Of a DNA stretch of 64,000 nucleotides, positions 39,201-48,800 are shown one piece after another. This DNA is from Apostichopus japonicus. Taxonomy: Eukaryota; Echinodermata; Holothuroidea; Aspidochirotida; Stichopodidae. The translations under genes and the position numbers were made by a program. The notes beneath the pieces are model-generated. The model did not search any database and had not been told where the DNA came from. It worked only from the letters and a program-made list of their open reading frames with translations. The stretch spans positions 10,506,001-10,570,000 of the forward strand of contig NC_092575.1 of assembly GCF_037975245.1 (NCBI RefSeq), given 5' to 3'. Each line of letters starts with the position of its first letter. Position 1 is the stretch's first letter.

Positions 39201-42200
39201 GGAACATAAATTGCTATAAGCTCCCTGATTCAACTGGCAGCAGTGCAGCCTTGCAACAAGCTACACATGTGGCATGTCAACAAAACTAGCACCTTCCAGG
39301 ACCAAGACAAAAACAACCCTTTCTACCTCTAAATATGGCAGGGTCTACTTGAAAATTTGGTATGTATAGGATTAGTCTCTTACAATTGTCTAGCAACGTA
39401 ACATCTTTCACCAGAAAGTAATCATCAGTTGTGATATTGAGTACAACATCCTAACGAAAATATATATTTTATTCAAATTAAATCTGGTGAGCGAAGTACA
39501 ACACATCAAATGCAACCAGCATAACCTACCTGAGGTAGGCCTAACCCATCTGAACTGTCCATGGCTTCTAGACCACTGAAAACATTCTTCCTAGCAAGCT
39601 CAGGAGAACTTCCGTCCTGCACTGTAAAGTGAAAAAGAAAAGACTTGAAGTTAGAGTGGAAATTGTTGGCTTTTGATTACTTCATCTTCATAACGTTCTC
39701 CGTATATATAGCTGTCAGTAATGGACTAGACATTCCACTGGTTTTGATCTCAGACAATGCAAGAGCATAAACTACGGACACCGTCGGAACCACACAACAA
39801 CTCTGGAATTTGGTTATTAGTTTGGCCAAAGCTTGGGTGATGGGAAGGGAACCTGATAATGTACTTATCCTTTAAGAACATTAAATATGGACATCTTGAC
39901 TTGACAGTCTAAGTATATCTAGTTAAATTAGTGGCCTGGCATATTCATTATATATTATATATCTATTATATAACCGATAAAACTTGGTCTGCATACGTTG
40001 AGCATACTCCACTCACGACTCTTAAAGAGCAGCTTGACTTTCAGTCAGCGAAACTTGTCACCATCCTACACCAAATAAAACAGTTAACAACTGTCTGGAT
40101 TCTGTTTCTAATCAGAGCTATGATGATTAATTGCATTATGTTCTAGTGATTCTGCCCTCTATGTAACAGATAACTGATGGCCCATACTTAACATAGCTAT
40201 CACCTGTATTCCAATCTCTGCATGCCCCTCCCCAGCCCCTCTTCTAAACAACTACCTATATCCATCTAAATTCCAAAAATGCAGTCAAACATAATTAAGG
40301 CAAAAATTTCTTCTACCTCCTTCATGCAGCTGACCACATATTTGTCTTCTACTCCACCAAACAGATGATTCTGCAAATCTTTGCAAACTTCTCGACTTGA
40401 CTTTGGTTGGGAATTAATCCCTCCAGTGATTGATGAACTATTTGCCAGGATTTTCATGCCTGGAATCCTGACAGCAGCTTTTAAATTTCAAATCTTGTTG
40501 ATCAAGCCTTCTTGTACATTTGTTTCTCGACAAACAACTTCTTGCGCACCGGATTCGCTCCGTTGATAACCGATTACATTAAAGGGGAGCTTCAGCGTTT
40601 CCGCAAAGGCCGCTATCATACCGGTCCTAATGGTGCCGTAGATACGGGTCCTAATGGGTGTGACCTATCACAATTACAGGTCTCGAAATATTTGTATAGC
40701 GCTGCAACATATCTCAGTCCTTGTGCTAGTTGTGGATCTATGTATTCAACAATTACAAGAAGAATCACAGGTATGAGTCCATTGTGTTCCATTTAGGAGA
40801 CTTGGATCCAACTTTACTAATGCTCAAAATTTAAACTCAGATAAGCGGGCAGGACTGAAAATACCTCGAATAAGCTTTCTGATTGGTTTACGACCAGACG
40901 TGTGTAAAGAGGATTGACGACATTTCATAGCCACATTGTGGTAGCTATAAACCGTATGTTAGTTTGAATATGTCACACTATGTGTGAATTAGGGAATGTG
41001 CAGCAGGTAAATTGAACAGCAGTATCTGCCAGAGATTGCTCAAAAGAATTCTCAGTGATTTCAGGGACTGCAGCTGGTCAAGTTTTGTGGAACTAGAAAG
41101 GATCGATACGACAGCACCCTCCATTGATGTAGGGCACAGCTAGAGATGGCTAGAGATGGTCAGATGGTGTCTCAAGTACTAAAGAGCCTATTGCTGCCTC
41201 TTGGTGGCTACAACATCACTTTAAATCGGACAGGATATATTGACCGGTGTCTGTGTACGTCCATGTGTATGAGGTGTGACATTCTACATGACATCATGTT
41301 CAGACTCAACACAAACAAGCCACCGTTTGTGGTATCGGACAGATTCAATACAAAAACTGTTAACACTTTGTCCAAAAAAATCTTTGTCAAGATTAAGAAG
41401 ACAGTCATGATTTAGAATAAAAAGAGCCTTACTTTGAAATCCCTGCTTGCCAGATGGACTAGCCATTTTGTTGTTTGGCACGGGCCGGCTTTGGTTACCT
41501 TAAAAGCAAACGGAAAGTTTGAAGAAGAGATCAAACTTAATATGCTCTCATGTGATCAAGATATAACAGAAGACTGATACAGCAATCACTTCACAAAGTG
41601 GGAGTAGTTGACAAAGGTTTAATTTAAATGCTAAAGAATTTCTGACCAATCAATATCTTTACATAGTGGGAGTATTTAACAATGGTTTATTGCTATGATC
41701 TGTATGACTTAGTGTTAAAAAAGATTTATCTTGTGACAACTTTTACCTTTATATAGCCCTGCTTAAAATGAGCACCCTTCTGTGCTACGTTCCATTTTGT
41801 ATTGAATGAATGTGGGTGGGGGGGAGTGATACTAACATAATGGACTTCTGCCAGTGGTTAAAACAAGTCCACCCCAAGTTACAGGATTTCTTGGCTGTGT
41901 GGAGTTCCTTGGACTTGCATTCCTCAGGCCACACCGGTATGATTCAGGAATCCAAAATTGTTCCTAACTTACTAACGCAATTTTTTAGTTTAAGTGTCAA
42001 TCAAAAATTTCTATTTGTAAACAAAGAGGACAGAATTTTACATCATGTTCATCACAGATAAAATATTTATTGACTTTAAGCTAAGGGCTTTTCACTGTAC
42101 CTGAAATCATTGCTATCTACAAGTAAGGAAATAATATCACAACAGAGTAACTGTCATTACTGCTACTAGGAAAGAAAACGTGGCTAACCTTGTGGTGTTG

Positions 42201-44658
42201 GTTGATTGGACGTTGACGAACCTTGGTAAAGTTTGGGATTACCGATGATTTCATTGTTAACCGAGTCGGCGCTAGCAACGACCGTCGCATCCAGAATAAC
42301 GATCACTTTCCTGAAAAAGGTCACATGATAAGTGATGGTTTGTAACATGTTCAGCTCTCTCAATCTTCCTTCCTTCCTCCCCTCCTCCTCTAAATATAAA
42401 AGTGGATGAACTTCACCACTGACAGAGGCAAAATATTGAATTCATACATGAGTCATACAGAAGATACAACACCAAATGACTTTTGTCTTAAAAGTTCCTT
42501 CGGTCTGTGCTTGTCTGATTAATTCAATATCCTAAAACCAAAAGACCCACGGAAGGTACAGAAAATGTATTAAGGGTTACATAATAAAATGAATTGAAGA
42601 GTACACAATGAGAGATCCAAACGTTGCTGTTTATGGTACAAAGAGACATAAATAAATCGATGACTTACTTGGTAGGAGCAATGGATGTACAAGTGTAATT
42701 GATTACTTGAATCACAGCTTTTGGGTGGAAATAGTTTGATGTGACTTTGGAGTTCAGCTGGGTGGCAAGCATCACTGGAACGAAGAGAAACGGAAAAACG
42801 TAGGAAAACTTGTGGAGGCTGAGAAACAAAGATCTCATGCGTTATAACATTACATTAATATTCCTGTAAAGTTCCATGCAACATTGTTAACGATCTTAAA
42901 TGGGGAAACAAACGCAACTATCATCTTATGGCTTATATGACAGAGATCTTTGTGAAGAATAAATCCCTCCAAACAGCTGAAGAATCTCTCTGTTTGGGAG
43001 ATATCGTAGTTTAACTGTCGTGTCTGGTGGCTGTCATTTTGTAGATCTGTGATGTCATAGTGCCACTTGGATCTAAACTGGTTTACTTTATCTTTTTCCT
43101 TTAATATTTTCAAGGTAGAATGTGAACAGTGTTGACAAAATGACATCATTATGACATGTAAAGAGGTTCAATATTTTGGATTCAGGATTTGTAAAACCCA
43201 TCTTGGTTACAGAAAATAAATTTTGTATCATATAAAGAAAAACACACATAATTGAAGTACATGTGGTGCTATGATGTCGTATATCTCTGACATGCTCCAG
43301 ACATAAACTCCGATATGACGTCTTCACTCCAGTAACTTGCATTAACTCCAAGAACACCGGCCTACATATACATGGGGTTGACAGATCGTTCAAAGTGGCT
43401 GCTCCTCGCCTCTGGAATGGATTACAGTACCAATAGAGCTCAGATGTTGTGCTACCCTAACTTTGTTCAAAAAACTTCTGGAAACTCATCTTCCGATCAA
43501 GCATTTAACAATGTTAACCAATAATTCTTTCGTAAATTCCTTTTGCTTTCTTTTCCCTCCAGCATCTTGAGCACCCTTCTGGGTGGATATGTGCACAGTA
43601 TAAATCACAATTACTACTATTATATTTAGACTTGAGCAAATCTTCAAACTGGTGGGTGAAGAAATATAAAAGCTATGATATCTCTCAAATGGACTAAGAT
43701 TTTTCTTAGTTACTTGGAAAGGTTGCTCATGACAGTTATCTCTATCTTACAGACCATATAATGATGGTTGTTTTGCGTCTTTTGAAGCTTCAAAGTCCAT
43801 GTATTTACTACCACTAACTGTCTCATTACATAATTTTTTTAAATTTATTTACTATTTGTCTCATGACATAGTGTCAAAAAACTTCTGATGGAACAGTTAC
43901 TATACAGTAATCGTAGTCTCACCTGAACAGTTGTGGTTGCCATCTGACAACAGAAGTCTGTAACGGTCACCTGGTTTACTGGGATTGGCAGCTACCATCT
44001 TTTTACAAGCCACAATCTGGAAAGTTGGTTTGTCACGCTTGTCACCTTCCATGATAGCCTGTTTAAGTAAATAGAAAAATATGTTATTATAGTCTGTAAT
44101 ATCACATCGTAAACTTGTTTGAAAAGAGGGTAAGTTGTTTCATGAGAAAGTAAATTTATTGATGTATTGATACAGAACATTACACCTAGGCTATACTACT
44201 TACTAAGTGTATCATTCTGCCTACTTAATAAAATAGTTTCGCATGTGCCACTTGTGCCTCGATGCATCTATTCTGTCTGTGCCAATCCCATGTGATGCTT
44301 TCTGAAATGCAGCAATAGGCCTAAACTTAACAAAAACATGCACTAACTGCCTAGCCTAGGCCAAGAACTGAAAGAATATTTCTTACATGCACTATTCATT
44401 TCTGCAATGCATCAACAGTGAGAGGCCATGGCTAGGTATATGCTTTTGTATGAAGCTTAAACTTCAAATGGGACTAAGCGTAACATATCTCTGTAAGTGT
44501 AACCTAGCCTAACGTGAAGTTGAACTGTAACTAAGCCCAACTTAGGCCTTGGATAAATTTAGAAGTCGCCAAGGTTAGCAACGTTGAATTGTCATATTTT
44601 AATATTATATCATGTAGAAATTTACCGCAATGGCACCCGCTGATAACTGTGCTGCCAT
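24225..44658 (-). CDS. rpa1: Replication protein A 70 kDa DNA-binding subunit (RPA1), 17 coding exons, 621 aa
   Basis: Large subunit of the RPA heterotrimer that coats single-stranded DNA in replication, repair and checkpoint signalling in the nucleus. Coding exons in transcript order: 44658-44626, 44058-43923, 42774-42669, 42310-42189, 41498-41433, 34309-34171, 33449-33278, 32980-32885, 32152-32053, 31707-31568, 31140-30992, 29568-29439, 28366-28304, 27165-27052, 25576-25469, 25072-24986, 24329-24225 (stop TAA). All junctions are GT-AG and keep frame. The N-terminus [11 protein letters not shown] matches the family. DBD-F covers about residues 1-115, with [11 protein letters not shown] keeping Arg43 and Arg45 of the protein-docking groove. 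A flexible linker follows to about 200. DBD-A starts at [24 protein letters not shown] contains MTLWGKE, and DBD-C has a zinc ribbon C486-x4-C491-x13-C505-x2-C508. Length is close to human (616). It is transcribed head-to-head with NF2. Intron 5 (34310-41432) is unusually long and holds other exons. Identification is secure; exon ends are read by eye. Confidence 0.97.
25672..26320. repeat. Intronic repeat family, copy I, between 57-bp direct repeats
   Basis: The body, about 25729-26258, contains CTTCAAACTCTGGCTATGG (twice), AACTAACAATCAAAACACGA and GATGCATGATGGGATA. It is bracketed by an identical 57-bp direct repeat (TTTTAGCTTATGGATTG to ACTAGGATTAA) at 25672-25728 and 26264-26320. It lies in RPA1 intron 14. 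Confidence 0.8.
26640..26950 (-). mobile_element. tRNA-derived SINE
   Basis: Read on the minus strand, 26950-26885 resembles a tRNA: CGTGGTCGGAACGGCAGTGG (A-box region), GGACTTGCGATC (anticodon region) and GGTTAGAGTCC (degenerate B box). The body has TTCTTGGGCAAGGTACTTAA and CCCAGCTGTATAAAA, a central domain shared by many animal SINEs. It lies in RPA1 intron 14. Confidence 0.75.
27394..27855. repeat. Intronic repeat family, copy II
   Basis: From TATTTTTCATCTCAGCCCTC to GTTTTGAGATTAATATAAAC it parallels copy I closely, including GATGCATGATGGGATA at about 27693-27710. No long flanking duplication is evident. It lies in RPA1 intron 13. Confidence 0.8.
28985..29180. repeat. Intronic repeat family, copy IV (partial, diverged)
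   Basis: Only the 3' part of the repeat is present: ACTAACAATCAAAGCATG, GACTGTGGTAAGAGTAAC and GATGCATGATGGGATAC. It is more diverged than copies I to III, and lies in RPA1 intron 12. Confidence 0.7.
29737..30413. repeat. Intronic repeat family, copy III, between about 98-bp direct repeats
   Basis: The body, about 29836-30310, matches copies I and II and has the CTTCAAACTCTGGCTATGG block twice. It is bracketed by a 98-bp imperfect direct repeat (TTTATTTCAAGAGTAAAATA to TCTTTAAC) at 29737-29835 and about 30315-30413. It lies in RPA1 intron 11. Confidence 0.8.
33585..33735. repeat. Intronic repeat family, copy V (partial, diverged)
   Basis: ACTAACAATCCAAAACATG, GACTGTGGTAAGAGAAAG and GATGCATGATGGGATAC repeat the 3' core of copies I to III. 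It lies in RPA1 intron 6. Confidence 0.7.
34310..36402. other. Distal part of RPA1 intron 5, nothing recognised
   Basis: AT-rich intronic sequence on the acceptor side of the 7.1-kb intron. No exon or repeat is identified apart from a C-run at 35667-35679. Confidence 0.5.
36403..36767 (+). mobile_element. TTAA-flanked MITE, copy 1
   Basis: TTAA at 36403-36406 and 36764-36767 flank imperfect ends: AGGGAGTGAAGAAC on the left against AGTCTTCAATGCCT on the right. Nearly the whole 365 bp is repeated in inverted orientation at 56728-57089. TTAA target duplication is typical of piggyBac-type elements; the terminal sequence AGGCATTGAAGACT is not the classic CCC start, so the superfamily is only suggested. 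Confidence 0.8.
37744..39621 (-). CDS. Three extra exons in RPA1 intron 5: possible alternative RPA1 C-terminus or nested gene
   Basis: Three consistent exons on the RPA1 strand. A 39621-39530 (enters with 2 bases of a split codon, leaves in phase 0 at CAG|GTAGGT). B 38549-38448 (34 codons, CAG-free acceptor CCGTAG, donor GAG|GTAAAC). C 37854-37744 (acceptor TTACAG, 36 codons, TAA stop). A fits the split codon left by RPA1 exon 5 (CAA A|GT): the junction makes Met-Gln-Asp. Exons 1-5 plus A-B-C would encode about 255 aa: the DBD-F docking domain, then a tail with YCQYC and a charged heptad-like stretch ([12 protein letters not shown], then [20 protein letters not shown]), a likely coiled coil. 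The DNA-binding domains A to C would be missing. I do not recognise the tail. No canonical AATAAA was found close downstream on this strand. The alternative is an unrelated nested gene with its own 5' exon (see 40317-40457). Confidence 0.5.
38699..38773. repeat. Minisatellite, 14-bp unit, 5 copies
   Basis: GGAGTGGGGTGAAG repeated five times with single-base variants, between extra exons A and B of RPA1 intron 5. Confidence 0.9.
40317..40457 (-). CDS. Possible first exon of a nested gene in RPA1 intron 5
   Basis: An ATG at 40457 (G at -3, in-frame stop upstream) opens 47 codons ending at GAG|GTAGAA, a phase-0 donor. The peptide contains [20 protein letters not shown] and has mixed, coding-like composition, but no domain is recognised. 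Phase 0 fits exon B at 38549 but not exon A. Upstream, 40545-40700 is richer in CpG than its surroundings and could hold a promoter. It could equally be a chance ORF. Confidence 0.3.
43320..43625 (+). mobile_element. Decayed 3' end of a CR1/L2-like LINE
   Basis: The plus strand near 43380-43440 reads [15 protein letters not shown], and near 43470 reads [10 protein letters not shown]. Both are hallmarks of the reverse-transcriptase C-terminus of CR1/L2/RTE-like non-LTR elements. It then runs into TGTGCACAGTATAAA and an ATT-rich tail. Stops and frameshifts show it is dead. It lies in RPA1 intron 2. Confidence 0.7.
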
Positions 44659-45871
44659 TTCTATGCCAGAAACGAGGGTTGAGATGCTAATAAATTCTGG
44701 AGAGAGGAAATATCGTGCAGCCTTTCTTTCTAACAACGTTTTCCGTATGATGCGAAACTCCCGCCACCTTCAACTTGATATCCAAAATGGTGAGCGGGAA
44801 TAAGAAGCCAGAAGCAATATATCCACCGAGTGGTAACACCTACAATTTACTGCTAAAAATACTGTTCAAAATATCGGACGTACTTTTACAAAACTGAATT
44901 ATTTTATACATTTGAAAATATTGTTAAAATTGTTTTTGAGCAAAGCTTGATACGAGATAAATATATTTTTGTATTTGTATCTCGTTAGGATAACAACGAC
45001 ACACCAGTTTATTTTACATTCCAGAGTAATGATGTCATGAATGTTTACTATTGGACTACTTGCTGATTTGAGGTTTCACAGCCCGGCGTGAGAGATCGCT
45101 GTACAATTAATTCAGTGGAACGTAGTAGTATGTTATTATTGTCAGGTTAGCCTAACCAGCACAAATATTCTAACTATGGCATAGTGGCACTACATTCCTT
45201 CAAGATTCTTTCTACAAAATCACGATCAGAGGTCATCATCATACAAATGGTGACTCGCTTTTGAAGAACGAATGGTTGGATCTCGTCTAGGCATAGTGCC
45301 TATTTGCACAATCTGAAGTCGGAACTAGTGCTAATTACCAATCCGTCATTAACATTTACATTTTATAGTTAGCTTTAAAGTTAACAATCACACTGTAGGA
45401 AACTTTACATTTATGATTTAGGCTAACATATCCTTGTTGTTCTTTGTAGTGTCGTTCTAAGTCGGATGGAGTATGCTTTTATCATTGTCATTAGACCAGA
45501 TACATGTTTCAAACGCAAAACTGTAATTGTTAGGCACAGTAGCCTAGGCTAGCTCAGCTAGACCTATTGGCAGACTTGCATGTAGCGAGAGTAACAAGTG
45601 AAGAATAGTTCTTGTACAGGGTTTACCCTTGAGTTACACAATCATTTCCTGGAGATTGTCTGCATTAACTTAGTCACTTACTGTACAACCAAACCAGTAG
45701 CAAGATAAGTTCAACTACCTAAAGAGCCAATAGCAAAATCCCTGTAGCTGGGTAATGGAGAAGGCGTTAGTGAATTGAATTACACTGGTTTTGCTCTGAA
45801 AAGAGGAGTGGAGAGAACTCAATTAAATCCAAGCTTTATTTTCATGCCTGAGGATTCTGAAGTAGTGCAAA
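44659..45871. promoter_or_regulatory. Head-to-head RPA1/NF2 intergenic region, likely bidirectional promoter
   Basis: 1213 bp separate the RPA1 ATG (minus) from the NF2 ATG (plus). On the RPA1 side, GCGGGAA (44794-44800, minus-strand TTCCCGC) and CTCCCGCC (44758-44765) resemble E2F sites, 100-145 bp upstream of the RPA1 ATG. CCAAAATGG (44782-44790) resembles a YY1-type site. E2F control is usual for S-phase genes. Transcription starts cannot be read from the sequence. Confidence 0.55.
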
Positions 45872-48800
45872 ATGTCAATGCTACGAAGGAAACCAAGGAA
45901 CTTTACTGTACGTGTTTCAACCATGGATGCTGAACTTGAGTTCAGCATGGATGTAAGTATGTTTGGAATACTTTATTTTCCTACTCAGTCTCGGTAAACC
46001 TGATATGAGTCACTTTTTTCCCAATTTTTTATTTTTTTATTGTGCATGGTGCACTGATGAACAATTTTTGGTGATACCTTTGTTTCTGTAATCCTAGTAG
46101 GCGTACGTTAATTTGTTGCAATATGTCAGTAATATCTTTAGAATTTCTTGGAAGAGGAGTCCAGAAATAGCAGTGAAGACGAAAACATCGGTACAAAGTA
46201 AGGAATGCCTTCGGTTGGAGCACCTTTAGTGAGATGAGTCATACGTATTATGTGATAAAAGATAATAATACTTAGTCATTAAACTGCAACTCACCAATTA
46301 CAATTTAGACTGCCTCTTGACTATTCACAACAGATCTTTCAAAGTCCAAACATAAAAAGGGGTCCGGCACAAAATATATAATTATAACGAAATTTATAAA
46401 TGATGAAAGAAAGTAATGATGGTTTTGACTTTCCAGTAAAGAAAAAATAAGTGGCGAGTTCCATGGAGAAATGCATATTTCCAGAATGATATAGAACAAA
46501 ACGAGAGGATGTTAAATAAACCTCTATATCTCGCAGAGCCACAGGGAAAGGGGTCATGAATTCCATTTCTCCGAAATCTTAAAACAAAAGCAGGGTCATG
46601 CATGACTCATAGGTGTACACTGGAATAACTCCTAAAATAGTGAGGGCGTACTATCGAAATAGCGGAATCTATCGTGATAGTATTACGTCAATGCACACAC
46701 TTAACTCTTCCATTTTATGTACCTTGTGTGGAGCAAAGTTATGTTTGCAGCTTATATTCAGAGCTAAAAGCATTACAGAATCGCCTGCCCGGATCCACCC
46801 ACTTCTGGAACTTGTGTGTTAAGTGCTAAATTTAAATTCATTACTACAGTAATTAATTATCTTTGCAGTGGAAGGCACATGGTCACCAGTTGTTTGAGCT
46901 GGTTTGCCGCACCATTGGACTGAGGGAGACCTGGTACTTCGGACTGCAATATGTGGACAACAAGGGATACACAGCGTGGCTGAAATTGGACAAGAAGGTA
47001 AATGATGTCAATCATTCATTTCCTTTCATTCATTTGAGACATGAATATATGTCTGCTAAGTTGAACTTTCAAAGCAAACTTTTATTGAGAAGTTATGAAT
47101 GTGAAAAGTTGAATACTGTCGTGGGTGTCACAGTTGTAAATCTAGCGTCATACTCTAGATATCCTGTCAACATAGCTGAGCTCGGCTATTGGTTATTTGT
47201 TGGAGATCCCAGAGATGGACCAGTTCAGGTTACAAGGAGTTGAACTAATGAGTTCCCTTTAACTTTCATCCAGTGTGGTGTTTGTACTCTTGCCATGTTT
47301 ACCTTTTAAAGTTCCAAATGAAATGACCTTTACTTTGTTGTATTAAAATAATAGATTATAAAGATTTATTGAAAGTACAGGATGATCCAATACTTTGAGA
47401 GGCTTCATGGTAGTTTTGAAATATGTACATGTAAGGGTACAAAATGTTATAATTATGAATAAAATATTTATGAATATTTGCTACTTTCAAACATCCTTCA
47501 GTGTGACGGTCCACAATGTTGGAATGGAGTAGACATACTACTCTGTCTCTCTGAGGGGTATCTTGTGATCCATGTGGTGGAGACAGCCGCTGGTGAAACA
47601 CAAATGCCCCCGCCCCCCAAAAAAATAAACAAGCCACAGCAACATAATATTGGTGTCTTATCAGCTTAAAGCTGTAGTACTTTTTCCATCTTCCTGCTTG
47701 GAAATGCTGTCAAATATTTGAAATCACTTATTTTCGCTGAGTGTTTGCAGACGAAATGTCGTACGTTGATCCATAGAGGGTATTCAGGAATGCTCTATCC
47801 TCATGCTTTTGAAGAACGCTGTTTCTTTATCTCTGTGTTATCGTTCATGTGACATTTACTTTGTCACATAGCACAGCAGGTGGTTATGCACTTTTTCTTT
47901 CGTCGAAGAGTTGTGCCTTTAATGACCGGTATCTTAAAAGTATAAATCTTGTACATATATCTCCATCTAAGTGCTCGCATTGATCAACCCTGGTCGCTCT
48001 CACGTTCTATTTACGTATCCGTTTCTCAGGTCCAGGAACAGAATATTCCCAAGGTCAGTCCAGTCCCGTTTAACTTCCAGGCTAAGTTTTACCCCGAGGA
48101 GGTCTCAGAGGAGCTGATTCAAGAGATCACGCAACATTTGTTCTTCCTTCAAGTCAAGCAGCAGATACTCAACCAGGAGATATACTGCTCTCCAGAGGCT
48201 TCTGTACTATTAGCATCATATGCCGTCCAAGCAAAGGTAAAACTGCATGAACACACCTTCCCATATTGATTAATGTGCAACATCCTCCAGGATTGAAAAC
48301 CTTGGCTGAAAATTTTAAATGAAAATGTTTTAAAAGTCTGGGGCTCTGGGCAAAGTCCTGCTGTATTTGTTTAAACAGCTCTAAACATTTTTTATTTTTA
48401 TGATGTTTTTTTGGCATGATGAATTCCTGTGAGGACTATGAACCTCGCTGACATTAAAGAATCTGTTATTAGGTATCTTTTATATTCAGGCTTCAAAACA
48501 TATCTTTCAATATTTATATGTTTTGATATCAACCTGTGGCTATCTCTGACAGTACTTTTTTTGAGCAGCTTGGCCAACCATGAAGTCTGCTACCCTCTAC
48601 CCGCTATTTTGTATTAATCTTTGCAGTACGAAGATTACAATAAAGAAATACATCACCAGGGTTTCCTCTCGGAGGAAGAGCTGCTTCCACAGAGAGTTAT
48701 AGAGCAGTTCAACATTTCACTGGAGATGTGGGAGGAGAAAATAACAGCCTGGTACGAAAACCACAGAGGACTGATGAGGTATGAATCAAAAATAAGTATT

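Noticed and set aside
39530-39621. Exon A as a regular internal exon of full-length RPA1
   Set aside because: Exon A leaves in phase 0 whereas RPA1 exon 6 needs one carried base, so including it with its best donor would shift the frame of the DNA-binding domains.
40512-40796. 94-codon plus ORF in RPA1 intron 5
   Set aside because: Composition is slightly coding-like but there is no domain and no matching plus-strand exons nearby; the CpG-richer DNA may instead be a promoter for a minus-strand transcript.
41146-41415. 89-codon plus ORF overlapping minus ORFs
   Set aside because: Open on both strands, no domain, lies between validated RPA1 exon 5 and intron sequence.
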